Shown: piece after piece, positions 26,190 to 36,996 of the stretch
Numbering within the stretch: the first letter of the stretch is position 1
How the letters are laid out: each line of letters begins with the position of its first letter
Origin: Lysobacterales bacterium
GTDB taxonomy: Bacteria > Pseudomonadota > Gammaproteobacteria > Xanthomonadales > SZUA-5
NCBI GenBank assembly: GCA_022841325.1
Contig: JALHRS010000030.1
Location: 1 to 64,000 of the forward strand
DNA length: 64,000 nt
Direction of reading: 5' to 3'
The notes under the pieces: generated by a model
The model's database searches: none
Told to the model about the DNA's origin: nothing
Seen by the model: the letters and a program-made list of their open reading frames with translations, nothing else
Program-made: the position numbers and the translations under genes

Positions 26190-28696
26190 TGCCTGAGACC
26201 ATCCACAACGCCGGAGTCCTGATCGTCGCTAGCAACCGCGACGACCGGCGCGTGCTCTTCGACTCCTTCGATGGCGCTGAGTTTGAGGCCATCTACACCG
26301 CGCGCGACGTGGCCCAGGCGCATGCGCTGCTGGCACAGGATCCGGAACTGGCGCTGATCTTTGTCGAGTTCATTGATCCCTACGCCGAAGCGGAGGGACT
26401 TTGCCGCCTGCTGGCAGGTCATCCGCGCTGGCGGCTGGTGCCGCGGGTCGGCGTGCTGCCGGCTGGCGCACTGCCGCCCGGCGCTCCCGGCGGGCCGAAT
26501 GCACCGGTGGCCGGCTGGGTGCGCAGCCCGATCAACGCCGCTGAGGCAATGCGCCAGGCGCGCGAGTTGATGGCACCACCGACCCCGGTGGTCGACAGAA
26601 GCGATGCCGGCTGGATCGAGCAGCTGGATGTGCCGGCGCTGATCGTCGATGTCGGCAGCGACAGCGTGCGCGGCGTCAATCAACGCGCCTGCCAGTTGCT
26701 GCGTGGCGATGCCGAGCAGATCACCGGCAGTTCGGCGCGGGCGCTGATCGGGCATCTGCCGCCGGTGCGTGACGAGGGCATGGGCCTGGGCGAGGGTCGG
26801 ATAGAAGCCAATGGCGATCCCCGCCTGGTCGGTCTGGCGACCGTGGGCTACGGTGGCGGCAACGGCCGGTTGGTATTCCTGACGGCCAGCCCGCAAGCGG
26901 AGTCGCCTCTGGAAATGCTGGCCGGCATGGCCAGGACCGGGCTCGACACCCAGGGTGTGCAGCCGGTGCTGAAACGCCTGATCGCCGACTACGGACTCGA
27001 TTTCTTCTATGTCTGTGTGGAGCGCGGCGGCACCGAGGCCGAACCGCAGGTCATGGCCGCGTTTCCGCGCACGGCTCAGGGCTCCTTGTATGCGGTCTGG
27101 CAGACTGAGTTGTACCGACGGGTGCTGGCCGGTTCCGAATTCAACGCGGCGGAAGATGCCGTCGCCCGCCTGGGCGAGCCCTTCTTCAAGCAGTTGCGCC
27201 TGAACAGTGTGCAGGCGGTGCCGCTCTACGGCGAGAGTCAGCGCGCCCTCGGTGCGCTGATCGCCGGCGGTCGCAAGCCGCAGCCGCGCGCCCCCGAGTT
27301 GCTGGCGGTGCTGCGTCTGGTGGGCTCGCATCTGGCGCTGCAGTCGCTGGTGGCGCGCTACCGCTCCGACAGCCGTTTCCAGGGCTTGCACGATTCGCTG
27401 ACGCGACTGCCCAATCGTCTGCTGTTCAACGACCGCCTGCAGTCGGCCATTGCCGAAGCCGGGCGCAGCGGCGAGCTGTTTGCAGTGTTGTTTGTCGATC
27501 TGGACCGTTTCAAGACCATCAATGACAGCCTCGGGCATTCGGTCGGCGATCAGGTGCTGGGCGCCGTCGCCAAGCGGCTGCGCGCCACCGTGCGCGCGTC
27601 CGACACGGTCTCGCGCTATGCCGGTGACGAATTCACGCTGATCCTCAGGCACATCGTCAATCGCGAGGATGTCACCCGGATCGCCGACAAGATCGTCAAG
27701 GTGCTGGAAACGCCGCTGACGTTGACGGATGGCCGCGAACTGCAGATCACCGCCAGTCTGGGTATCAGTTTCTATCCCGAAGACGGCAAGGACGGCGAAA
27801 CCCTGCTCAAGCACGCCGATGTGGCGATGTACAGCGCCAAGGGTCTGGGGCGCAACACCTACCAGGTCTACGTGGCGGTGCCCGAGGAATCGCACCGCCA
27901 GCGGCTGGATCTGGAAACCAAGCTGCGCGTGGCCGAGCGCAACAACGAGCTGCGCGCCTATTACCAGCCCCAGGTCGATGCCCAGACCGAAGACATCATC
28001 GGCATGGAATCGCTGATCCGCTGGGAACATCCGGAACTGGGTCTGATCAGTCCCGGATTCTTCATTCCGATCGCCGAGGACACCGGCCTGATCGTGCCGA
28101 TCGGCGAGTGGATACTGCGCACTGCCTGCACCGATGCCAAACGCTGGCTGGACATGTTCGACGTGCCCTTGCGGGTCAGCGTCAACCTCTCGGCGCTGCA
28201 GCTGCGCCAGCCGAATCTGGTCGAAGTGGTGTCGCGGGCGCTGCAGGACACCGGCCTGCCCGGCGACAACCTCGATCTGGAGGTGACCGAGAGCATCAAC
28301 ATCAAGGACATCCCGAATCTGATGGAGGTACTCGGCCAGTTGCGGGAGCTGGGCTGCCATATCGCCATCGATGACTTCGGAACCGGCCAGTCCTCGCTCG
28401 ACTACATCAAGCGTTTCCCGGCAGACCGGATCAAGATCGACCAGACCTTCGTGCGCAACATCGGCGTCGATCCGGCCGACGAAGCCATCGTCCGGGCGAC
28501 CATCAACATGGCCCGCAACATGAATCGCATTGTGGTTGCCGAGGGCGTCGAGACTGAGGATCATCTGCGCTTCCTGCGCGAGTACGGCTGTCAGGAATTG
28601 CAGGGCTATCTGTTCGCCCGGCCGCTGCCGGCCGCGAGCTTCGAGAACCTGCTGAATGAGCGAGCTCGTCTGCTGGCCGAAATGGCAGATGAGTAG
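26189..28696 (+). CDS. GAF-GGDEF-EAL c-di-GMP protein
   Basis: About 835 residues from the ATG at 26189. Residues 1-125 resemble a response-regulator-like (possibly pseudo-receiver) fold, 130-240 a PAS-like segment, 250-410 a GAF-like domain. GGDEF follows (about 415-580): [16 protein letters not shown], an RASD inhibitory site five residues before an AGDEF signature. EAL (about 595-830): the signature is ESL ([11 protein letters not shown]), with [30 protein letters not shown] and VAEGVE intact, so phosphodiesterase activity is likely; cyclase activity is uncertain. It probably links c-di-GMP to pilus function. Confidence 0.9.
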   Translation: MPETIHNAGVLIVASNRDDRRVLFDSFDGAEFEAIYTARDVAQAHALLAQDPELALIFVEFIDPYAEAEGLCRLLAGHPRWRLVPRVGVLPAGALPPGAPGGPNAPVAGWVRSPINAAEAMRQARELMAPPTPVVDRSDAGWIEQLDVPALIVDVGSDSVRGVNQRACQLLRGDAEQITGSSARALIGHLPPVRDEGMGLGEGRIEANGDPRLVGLATVGYGGGNGRLVFLTASPQAESPLEMLAGMARTGLDTQGVQPVLKRLIADYGLDFFYVCVERGGTEAEPQVMAAFPRTAQGSLYAVWQTELYRRVLAGSEFNAAEDAVARLGEPFFKQLRLNSVQAVPLYGESQRALGALIAGGRKPQPRAPELLAVLRLVGSHLALQSLVARYRSDSRFQGLHDSLTRLPNRLLFNDRLQSAIAEAGRSGELFAVLFVDLDRFKTINDSLGHSVGDQVLGAVAKRLRATVRASDTVSRYAGDEFTLILRHIVNREDVTRIADKIVKVLETPLTLTDGRELQITASLGISFYPEDGKDGETLLKHADVAMYSAKGLGRNTYQVYVAVPEESHRQRLDLETKLRVAERNNELRAYYQPQVDAQTEDIIGMESLIRWEHPELGLISPGFFIPIAEDTGLIVPIGEWILRTACTDAKRWLDMFDVPLRVSVNLSALQLRQPNLVEVVSRALQDTGLPGDNLDLEVTESINIKDIPNLMEVLGQLRELGCHIAIDDFGTGQSSLDYIKRFPADRIKIDQTFVRNIGVDPADEAIVRATINMARNMNRIVVAEGVETEDHLRFLREYGCQELQGYLFARPLPAASFENLLNERARLLAEMADE

Positions 28697-28723
28697 GAAC
28701 TTTCTGCGTTGAGGCTGGTCAGA
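28696..28723 (+). promoter_or_regulatory. Sigma-E-type promoter of rpoE operon
   Basis: GGAACTT (28696-28702), 16 nt, TCAGA (28719-28723): close to the sigma-E consensus GAACTT-N16-TCTGA. It begins at the last base of the GGDEF/EAL stop and lies 123 nt before the preferred rpoE start, fitting autoregulation of the sigma-E operon. Confidence 0.75.
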
Positions 28724-28845
28724 CTCGGCAATCATCGACAATCGAGGATGCCGGGCTCATGGGGTTGAATCTGAGTTGGTCCGCGCCAACGCCGCGGTCG
28801 GCACCACCTGCCGCCAGGCAGGGGACCGTAGCGACAGGAGTTGCA

Positions 28846-29424
28846 GTGGAAGAGGCAGCAATCGATGCAGCCCTGGTGGAGCGCGTCCAGGCGGGCGACA
28901 GGCTGGCCTTCGACCTGCTGGTGCGCAAGTACCAGCATCGCATCATTGCGCTGATCCAGCGTTTTGTGCCGGACTGGCATGAAGCCCAGGATGTGGCCCA
29001 GGAGGCCTTCATCAAGGCCTATCGTGCCTTGCCGAACTTTCGTGGCGACAGCGCTTTCTATACCTGGCTGTACAAGATTTCCGTGAACACGGCCAAGAAC
29101 TTTCTGGTGTCGCAGTCGCGACGTCCGCCGATGGACGACATCCTGCTGGAAGATGCCGTGCATCACGAGGCGGCCGGTCGGATGCATGAACGCGCCACGC
29201 CGGAAAACGAATTTCTGCGCGAAGAAGTGGAACGCACGGTCATTGCTGCGGTCGAAGAGTTACCGGAGGAAATCCGAACCGCGCTGACCTTGCGCGAAAT
29301 CGATGGTCTGAGCTACGAAGAGATCGCCCAGATCATGAACTGCCCCATAGGCACGGTGCGTTCGCGCATCTTCAGGGGGCGCGATGCGGTGGATCGTCGG
29401 ATTCGGCCGCTGGTGGAGGGTTGA
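28846..29424 (+). CDS. rpoE: ECF sigma factor RpoE (AlgU)
   Basis: A 192-residue envelope-stress sigma factor. GTG at 28846 is preferred to the ATG at 28759: AGGAG ends 5 nt before it, and the protein then begins like E. coli RpoE (ALVERVQAGDRLAFDLLVRKYQ). Region 2: DVAQEAFIKAYRALPNFRGDS then AFYTWLYKISVNTAKN; linker SRRPPMDD; region 4: ELPEEIRTALTLREIDGLSY, IAQIMNCPIGTVRSRI. Followed at once by rseA and rseB. Confidence 0.96.
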   Translation: MEEAAIDAALVERVQAGDRLAFDLLVRKYQHRIIALIQRFVPDWHEAQDVAQEAFIKAYRALPNFRGDSAFYTWLYKISVNTAKNFLVSQSRRPPMDDILLEDAVHHEAAGRMHERATPENEFLREEVERTVIAAVEELPEEIRTALTLREIDGLSYEEIAQIMNCPIGTVRSRIFRGRDAVDRRIRPLVEG

Positions 29425-29429
29425 GAGCG

Positions 29430-30065
29430 ATGAGCGAAGATCTGCGAGAACAATTGTCGGCTTTGATGGATGGCGAACTGGGTCGCGACGAGCGCGCATT
29501 CCTGATGCGGCGCCTGGAGCACGATGCCGAATTGCGGGCCGCATGGACCCGCATGCACCTGATCCGCGATGTCATGACCCATCGGCCGGGTGGTGCGGCG
29601 ACGCTGAATCTGGCGGACGGCGTGATGCAGGCGCTGGCTGATGAGGATCGTGCCGCGCCCAAGGCCGTGGCTTCAGCATCCGGACCGGCCTGGCGGCCGT
29701 GGGCGGGCCTGGCGGTTGCGGCATCGGTGGCCATGGCCGCGGTGTTTGCCGTGGCCCCCGAGCGTGCATTCGAGACCGGGCCATCCCTGGCGGAGACTGC
29801 CCCGGCACCCCGTGCGGCTTTGCCGGTGGGCGTGCCCGGGCCGATCGTGCCCAGTCTGCAGGATCTGGGCAGCGGCGTGCAGCCGGTGGCCGGTGAGCGT
29901 TCGCGGGTCCTGAGCGCGTCGCCGCTGCCGATGAGTGCCGAACAGATGCTGTTGATGCGGCATGGGCAGGTGGTGGACGGTTCCTGGTGGGTCGGCGGTG
30001 CCCAGCCGGTGTATGCGCAGCCCGAGCAGCGCCTGGTCGTGCCGGTGTCGGTGAGCGGCGAATAA
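29430..30065 (+). CDS. rseA: Anti-sigma-E factor RseA (MucA)
   Basis: A 211-residue single-pass membrane protein holding RpoE inactive. ATG at 29430 with GGAGGG upstream. The N-terminal sigma-binding domain reads MSEDLREQLSALMDGELGRD, with MRRLEHDAELRAAW next; membrane helix near residues 90-110 (PWAGLAVAASVAMAAVFAVA). The periplasmic C-terminus is long and Pro/Val-rich. Release would require DegS/RseP proteolysis, whose genes are not here. Confidence 0.93.
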   Translation: MSEDLREQLSALMDGELGRDERAFLMRRLEHDAELRAAWTRMHLIRDVMTHRPGGAATLNLADGVMQALADEDRAAPKAVASASGPAWRPWAGLAVAASVAMAAVFAVAPERAFETGPSLAETAPAPRAALPVGVPGPIVPSLQDLGSGVQPVAGERSRVLSASPLPMSAEQMLLMRHGQVVDGSWWVGGAQPVYAQPEQRLVVPVSVSGE

Positions 30066-30072
30066 GCCGGCA

Positions 30073-30999
30073 GTGTCCGTGCGCGTGCATCAATCGATAT
30101 CAGTCATGGGCGCCAGGGTGCTGACGCTGTGGGCGATGCTGGTCTCGGCGCCGCTGGCGGCCCAGGCGGCAGGCAGCGCCGACTGGCATGCCTGGGCGGT
30201 GCGCATGGACAAGGCCCAGCAATCGCTGAATTACGATGCCACCATGGTCATCGATGTCGGTGACAACCACTGGGATCTGGTGGAGTTGTCGCAGCGCGTC
30301 GGCCCGGGTGGCCCCGAGCAGCAGTGGGTCAGTCTCAACGGCGCCGGGCGTCGGCAGCTGCGGACCTCGCAGGGCATCTCGGTTCTGGGTCCGGAGGGCG
30401 ATCAGCGCATCGGCCGCGGCGCCCAACTGCGCCTGGGTGAGGCTTCCGGGCAACTGGCCAGTTCCTATCGGATCAGCATGGACGGCAGCGATCGGGTGGC
30501 GGGCCGGCAGGTGGTGCGCATGATCCTGCAACCGCTGCAGCCCGATCGCTATGGCCTGCATCTGTGGATCGACGCCGATACCGGCCTGCCGCTGCGCAGC
30601 GAACGGATCGGCAATGACGGCGGCATGCTCGAACGCCGGATGGTGACGCGCCTGACGGTACGCGGCTTTGCCGGCAGTCGTACCCAGGCGGCGCCACTGC
30701 GCAGTTCGCAGCCGCCGGGCTGGAGTCTGCCCAACGGATTCCGACTGGTCGGTACCGCGCTGGCGGTGCCCGGCCTGGCGGGAGCGCGCCAATGGGTGAT
30801 CTCGGATGGCGTGGCCTGGGTGTCGGTCTATCAGATGACGCTGCCGACGGGACTGACGCTGGACAAGAGCGGCTGGCGCCATGGCGCCATGAGTCAGATC
30901 ACGGTGCGCAGCGGTGACCACTGGTTCTATGTGCTCGGCGATCTGCCGCCGGAAACCCTGATGCGGGTAGGCCAGGCTGCCATTGCGGCTGAACCCTGA
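30073..30999 (+). CDS. rseB: Sigma-E regulatory protein RseB (MucB)
   Basis: About 308 residues, periplasmic. GTG start at 30073; the ATG at 30106 would give a tighter signal peptide (MGARVLTLWAMLVSAPLAAQA) and is a good alternative. Family features: LNYDATMVIDVGDN near the N-terminus, a lipoprotein-carrier-like fold, DRYGLHLWIDADTGLPLRSE, and a C-terminal domain with WVSDGV-type VISDGVAWVSVYQ. RseB protects RseA from DegS and senses lipopolysaccharide or mislocalised lipoproteins. No mucD/degP follows; lepA comes next after 135 nt. Confidence 0.92.
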   Translation: MSVRVHQSISVMGARVLTLWAMLVSAPLAAQAAGSADWHAWAVRMDKAQQSLNYDATMVIDVGDNHWDLVELSQRVGPGGPEQQWVSLNGAGRRQLRTSQGISVLGPEGDQRIGRGAQLRLGEASGQLASSYRISMDGSDRVAGRQVVRMILQPLQPDRYGLHLWIDADTGLPLRSERIGNDGGMLERRMVTRLTVRGFAGSRTQAAPLRSSQPPGWSLPNGFRLVGTALAVPGLAGARQWVISDGVAWVSVYQMTLPTGLTLDKSGWRHGAMSQITVRSGDHWFYVLGDLPPETLMRVGQAAIAAEP

Positions 31000-31134
31000 G
31001 CGATGCCCAAACCGGTATTTGCCCCCGGCGCTGCGTGTTGGAGTCGCGGCTCAGGGGTGGCTCGTGCTTTAATCGCCAGTTTCCCCCAAGCCCCCTGGTT
31101 GCCGATCCGACGCGGCCGGCGGAGCGCATGAGCC

Positions 31135-32928
<1,794 letters not shown>

Positions 32929-32953
32929 GCTTCAGGGACGATAGGACGGGAAC

Positions 32954-33778
32954 ATGGATTTCGCGCTGATCTTGGTGATCTTGACCGGGCTGACCGGCGT
33001 GGTTTGGTTGATCGACAGCCTGTTCTTCCGGCGACGGCGGTTGGCTCTGCAAGGCGCCGGCCATGGTGCCGCTGGCGAACAGCAGGCCGGCGCGGCCCCG
33101 GCAGCGCGCGATCCGGTGGTGGTGGAGTACTCCAAGTCCTTCTTCCCGGTCATTCTGGCGGTGCTGCTGATCCGTTCCTTTCTGGTCGAGCCCTTCACCA
33201 TACCGTCCAGTTCCATGGTGCCCACGCTGCTGATCGGCGACTTCATACTGGTCAACAAATACGCCTACGGGGTTCGGCTTCCGGTCGTCCACACCAAGAT
33301 CTTCGAGGTGTCGGAACCCAAGCGCGGCGAGGTGGTGGTGTTTCGTCCGCCCCACCACCCGGACAAGAACTATGTGAAGCGACTGGTCGGGCTGCCGGGC
33401 GACAAGATCACGTACATCAACAACACGCTTTACGTCAACGACATCGCCATGCCGCAGACCTCGGTCGGCCGCTACTTCGCCGACGGCAGCAACAGCGAGT
33501 CCACAGGCGCCGAACTGCGCACGGAAACGCTGATGGATGTGCCGCACCAGATCCTGCTGGCCGGTGGTCAGGGACTGGTGCCTGGCGGTACATTCGTCGT
33601 CCCGCCCGGACACTATTTCATGATGGGCGACAACCGTGATAGAAGTGAGGACAGTCGCGTCTGGGGCGTCGTGCCTGAAGAAAATCTGGTCGGCCGCGCG
33701 TTTTTTGTCTGGATGCACTGGGACTGGAAAATCCGGGGCTTCGTCGCCTGGAGTCGTTTAGGCATGAAAGTGGGGTGA
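32954..33778 (+). CDS. lepB: Signal peptidase I
   Basis: A 274-residue inner-membrane peptidase removing signal peptides. Two N-terminal membrane helices (residues about 3-25 and 65-80). Catalytic Ser87 in SSSMVPTL and Lys142 in NYVKRLVGLPGD; box E GDNRDRSEDSRVWG. Linker between helices is Ala/Gly-rich. Forms a unit with lepA, the DUF4845 gene and rnc. Confidence 0.97.
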   Translation: MDFALILVILTGLTGVVWLIDSLFFRRRRLALQGAGHGAAGEQQAGAAPAARDPVVVEYSKSFFPVILAVLLIRSFLVEPFTIPSSSMVPTLLIGDFILVNKYAYGVRLPVVHTKIFEVSEPKRGEVVVFRPPHHPDKNYVKRLVGLPGDKITYINNTLYVNDIAMPQTSVGRYFADGSNSESTGAELRTETLMDVPHQILLAGGQGLVPGGTFVVPPGHYFMMGDNRDRSEDSRVWGVVPEENLVGRAFFVWMHWDWKIRGFVAWSRLGMKVG

Positions 33779-33782
33779 TGCG

Positions 33783-34163
33783 ATGGCTACTGCAGCAAGA
33801 CAGCGCGGAATAACCTTGATCGGCTTCATCATCGTTCTGGGCGTGGTGGGATTTGCGATGTTCATCGGTGCCAAGCTGTTTCCGATGTACAGCGAATTCA
33901 TGGCGGTCAAGGCGGCCATGTTGCAGGTCAAGAACACACCGGGATCAGCACGAATGAATCCGGATCAGGTCTGGAACATCCTGACCCGCACCTTCGAGAC
34001 CAGTTATGTGGACAGCGTTTCCCGCCAGGATGTTCAGCTGGTGCGGCAGAATGGCTACATCCTCCGGATAGCCTACGAGGTGCGCAAACCGCTGGTCTAC
34101 AACCTGGATGTGGTCGCCAAGTTCGATCATTCGGTGGATCTGACCCGGAGCGGCGAGCCCTAG
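33783..34163 (+). CDS. DUF4845 membrane protein
   Basis: A 126-residue protein with one N-terminal membrane helix (GITLIGFIIVLGVVGFAMFIG) that resembles a prepilin-like N-terminus but has no prepilin cleavage Gly-Phe-Thr signature. The rest is a small periplasmic domain (LFPMYSEFMAVKAAM; RIAYEVRKPLVYNLDVVAKF). DUF4845 genes lie between lepB and rnc in many gammaproteobacteria; function unknown. The stop overlaps the rnc GTG start by one base. Confidence 0.9.
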   Translation: MATAARQRGITLIGFIIVLGVVGFAMFIGAKLFPMYSEFMAVKAAMLQVKNTPGSARMNPDQVWNILTRTFETSYVDSVSRQDVQLVRQNGYILRIAYEVRKPLVYNLDVVAKFDHSVDLTRSGEP

Positions 34164-34837
34164 TGCAGTCCAATCCGCTGCGACGCTTTGGCGTCGATTT
34201 TGTCGATCCGGCCCTGCTGGATCGTGCGCTGACGCATCGCAGTGCTGGACAGGCCAATTACGAGCGCCTGGAGTTTCTGGGCGACGCCCTGATCAACACC
34301 GCGGTCAGTATCGAGCTCTACCAGCGCTACCCGCGCTCTCCGGAGGGCGATCTGACCCGGCTGCGGGCGGCGCTGATCCGCGAATCCAGCCTGGCTGAAC
34401 TGGCGCGGGGGATCGGTCTGTCCGACTACCTGCGCATGGGCGGCGGAGAACTGAAGAGCGGCGGTTACCGCCGGGATTCCATTCTTGCCGATACGCTGGA
34501 AGCACTGATCGCGGCGGTTTTTCTGGATTCGGGCTGGGAACGCTGTCAGGCCTTGATCCGGCAGATGTTTGCCGAGGCCATCGACGCCGTTGACATCAAC
34601 GCGGTCAAGGATGCCAAGACCCGCCTGCAGGAGTGGTTGCAGGGGCGCGGCTTGCCCTTGCCCGACTATCAGCTGGTCGATACCGAGGGCAAGGACCACG
34701 ACAAGACCTTCAGAGTGGCTTGTCGTATTGCCGATCTCGATTATTCCGCGGATGCGCAGGGGCGCAGCCGCAAATCTGCGGAGCAGGCGGCTGCGGCTGC
34801 GGTACTGGAACACATAGAACGGAGTCAGCCTCAGTGA
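34163..34837 (+). CDS. rnc: Ribonuclease III
   Basis: A 224-residue double-strand-specific endoribonuclease. GTG start at 34163. The catalytic signature ERLEFLGDALI (residues about 33-43) and the second acidic cluster DTLEALIAAVFLD are present; the C-terminal 70 residues are a dsRNA-binding domain ending in KSAEQAAAAAVLE. Overlaps era by 4 nt (GTGA). Confidence 0.97.
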   Translation: MQSNPLRRFGVDFVDPALLDRALTHRSAGQANYERLEFLGDALINTAVSIELYQRYPRSPEGDLTRLRAALIRESSLAELARGIGLSDYLRMGGGELKSGGYRRDSILADTLEALIAAVFLDSGWERCQALIRQMFAEAIDAVDINAVKDAKTRLQEWLQGRGLPLPDYQLVDTEGKDHDKTFRVACRIADLDYSADAQGRSRKSAEQAAAAAVLEHIERSQPQ

Positions 34838-35730
34838 ATACCGCTGTCAGCCATCGCGCCGGATTCGCGGCCCTGGTGGGTCGTCCCAATGTCGGCAAAT
34901 CAAGCCTGCTCAATGCCTTTGTCGGCGCCCATCTGGGAGCGGTTTCGGCCAAGCCGCACACCACCCGCCAGCGCCTGCTGGGTGTGCGCACCTTCGATAC
35001 CAGTCAGATCGCCTTCGTCGACACCCCCGGAATCCAGAAGCGCCGCCCCACCGCCGTGCACAAGGCCATGGATCGGGCCGTGGATCAGGCGGTGGCCGAG
35101 GTCGATCTGATTGCGCTGGTGGTCGAGGCTGGCATCTGGAAGCCGGGTGATGCCGCGGCCCTGGAGCATGCCCGCGAAACCGGCCTGCCGATCGCCCTGA
35201 TCATCAACAAGATCGATTTGCTCAAGGACAAGACCAAGTTGCTGCCCTTCATCGACAAGGTCGGCAAGCTGCATGACTTTGCCGTGGTCCTGATGGTCAG
35301 CGCGCGCCGCGAGCAGGGCACCGAAGACGCCTGCCAGCGCCTCGCGGCGCTGTTGCCGGAGCGCGAGCCGCTGTTCGAGGCCGATACCCTGACCGATCGC
35401 AGCGAGCGTCACCTGGCTGGCGAATTCGTTCGCGAGCAGCTGATGCGGCAGTTGGGCAATGAAGTGCCCTATGCCTGCGCCGTGGAAATCGAGGCCTTTG
35501 AGCTGGTCGGGCAACTGCGCCGCATCGCGGCCACGATCTGGGTCGAACGCGACGGCCAGAAGGCAATCGTCATCGGCGAGGGCGGAGAACGCCTCAAGCA
35601 GATCGGCAGCGCCGCGCGCCTGCAGATGGAGAAACTCTTCGGCGGCCGCGTCCACATCGAGATCTGGGTCAAGGTCCGCGCCGACTGGAGTGACAACGAA
35701 CGCTCGCTCAGGCAATTGGGTTTCGACTGA
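34834..35730 (+). CDS. era: GTPase Era
   Basis: A 298-residue ribosome-assembly GTPase. GTG start overlapping the rnc stop, with GGAG 10 nt upstream. G1 GRPNVGKSSLLN, G3 DTPGIQ, G4 NKIDLL, and the KH domain with VIGEGGERLKQIG (GxxG loop) and WVKVRADWSDNE. Length is typical. A 203-nt gap with a heptamer array precedes recO. Confidence 0.97.
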   Translation: MNTAVSHRAGFAALVGRPNVGKSSLLNAFVGAHLGAVSAKPHTTRQRLLGVRTFDTSQIAFVDTPGIQKRRPTAVHKAMDRAVDQAVAEVDLIALVVEAGIWKPGDAAALEHARETGLPIALIINKIDLLKDKTKLLPFIDKVGKLHDFAVVLMVSARREQGTEDACQRLAALLPEREPLFEADTLTDRSERHLAGEFVREQLMRQLGNEVPYACAVEIEAFELVGQLRRIAATIWVERDGQKAIVIGEGGERLKQIGSAARLQMEKLFGGRVHIEIWVKVRADWSDNERSLRQLGFD

Positions 35731-35807
35731 GGCAGAATTTCCCGGCAGCGTGCAGGCTGGTCTGACATGGGAGTCGTTCCCGGTGCCCGTGTTCTGGCAT
35801 CAACTGT

Positions 35808-35837
35808 GGGGCACGGGGCACGGGGCAGGGGCAGGGG
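35808..35837. repeat. GGGGCAC/GGGGCA array
   Basis: Two perfect GGGGCAC units, two GGGGCA units and a final GGGG in the era-recO gap. Single orientation; same family as the arrays near nfuA and mtnA. Confidence 0.8.
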
Positions 35838-35933
35838 CCCAGCTGCGGCGCAGGGTCGCAGGGTCGGCCGGCGCGCCCAGTTCATCGCTTCAAGTCTCGC
35901 CGGACGCAGAGCCAAGCGGCGAGGGGATCCTGG

Positions 35934-36635
35934 GTGAACGCCATGCGCATCAATGACCAGCCCGGCTTTGTCCTGCATCGGCGGCAGTATTCCGAATCCA
36001 GTCTGCTGCTGGAGGTCTTCAGCCGCGACCATGGCCGCATCGGTCTGATCGCCCGCGGCGCGCGGGGATCGAAGAGCGCGCTGCCGGCGTTGCTGCAGCC
36101 CTTTCAGGAGCTGCAACTGGATTTCATGGGCGCCGGTGAGCTGCAGCGACTGATCCGCGCCGAGCCTTTCGGGGTGGCGCTGGCGCTGCGCTCGGAGCGT
36201 GCCCTGGCCGGGCTCTATTGCAATGAACTCATGGTGCGACTGTTGCCACGCGGGGACGCTCACCCGGCCTTGTACCGGCGCTATGCCGCCGTGCTCGTGG
36301 CGCTGGTGGATGCTGCATCGATTGCCTGGCCGCTGCGCCTGTTCGAACGCGAACTGCTGGCTGAACTCGGCTACGCCGCGGATTTCTCTGAGGATGCCGA
36401 CGGTGTCGCCATCGACCCCGCCATGCGCTATCGATTTCAGCCGGAAGAGGGCTTCGTTCGAGCTGACAAGAACACCGGCTACAGCGGCGCCGCGCTGCTG
36501 GCGGTGCAGCAGGGCATCGAGCCCGACGCCCCGCTGCTGCGCGAGCTGCGCCAGCTGTTCCGCGAGCTGATCAGCCTGCAGCTGCGCGGAGAACCCCTGC
36601 GCTCCTGGGGATTGCTCGCAGGTTTGGGGCGCTGA
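35934..36635 (+). CDS. recO: DNA repair protein RecO
   Basis: A 233-residue recombination mediator that loads RecA with RecR. GTG at 35934 has AGGGG about 7 nt upstream; the ATG at 35943 is the alternative. N-terminal OB fold (FVLHRRQYSESSLLLEVFSR then GRIGLIARGARG) and a helical C-terminal domain (ELLAELGY). The four-Cys zinc site of some RecO proteins is missing, as in gammaproteobacteria. Position after era is conserved; the usual following pdxJ is absent. Confidence 0.93.
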   Translation: MNAMRINDQPGFVLHRRQYSESSLLLEVFSRDHGRIGLIARGARGSKSALPALLQPFQELQLDFMGAGELQRLIRAEPFGVALALRSERALAGLYCNELMVRLLPRGDAHPALYRRYAAVLVALVDAASIAWPLRLFERELLAELGYAADFSEDADGVAIDPAMRYRFQPEEGFVRADKNTGYSGAALLAVQQGIEPDAPLLRELRQLFRELISLQLRGEPLRSWGLLAGLGR

Positions 36636-36636
36636 G

Positions 36637-36891
36637 CTAGTTGCGGTCAGCCAGTCGCTGAATGTTCTCGTTGATCTTGAACAGCACCATGATCAACTCG
36701 CAGTAGATGCGTGCGCCCAGCATGGCCAAAGGCACGCCGATGATCACCGTCAGCAGGCGGACGACAATTCCGCCCTCGCCGGCAAACAGCGTGAACAAGC
36801 CAGCGAGCGCGATGAGCGCCAGGGCCAGCCAGTAGATGAGGGTGACGATCTTCGGAGTGATCATCGAATCGAAGTGCAGTAGATCGCGCAT
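36637..36891 (-). CDS. DUF4282 small membrane protein
   Basis: An 84-residue protein. AGGGG lies 7 nt before the ATG at 36891 and only 1 nt before the ATG at 36897, so the inner start is preferred. Layout: short cytoplasmic N-terminus MRDLLHFDSMITPK, two membrane helices (IVTLIYWLALALIALAGLFTL; VVRLLTVIIGVPLAMLGARI), then EL.MV.FKINENIQRL, the DUF4282 signature. Function unknown. It ends head-to-head 2 nt after recO. Confidence 0.9.
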   Translation of the reverse strand: MRDLLHFDSMITPKIVTLIYWLALALIALAGLFTLFAGEGGIVVRLLTVIIGVPLAMLGARIYCELIMVLFKINENIQRLADRN

Positions 36892-36996
36892 GGTCATGCC
36901 CCTGTTGGGTGGGATAGGACAAGCAGGTCTTGCCGCGCCATCTTAGCCCAATCCGGGTTCGAACAGGCGTAGCCCCGGAATCAATGGCTGCGGCCG

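Noticed and set aside
25970-28741. 923-codon leftward open frame opposite the GGDEF/EAL gene
   Set aside because: High-GC antisense shadow: His/Gln/Asp-rich with no domain, while the opposite strand has complete GGDEF and EAL motifs.
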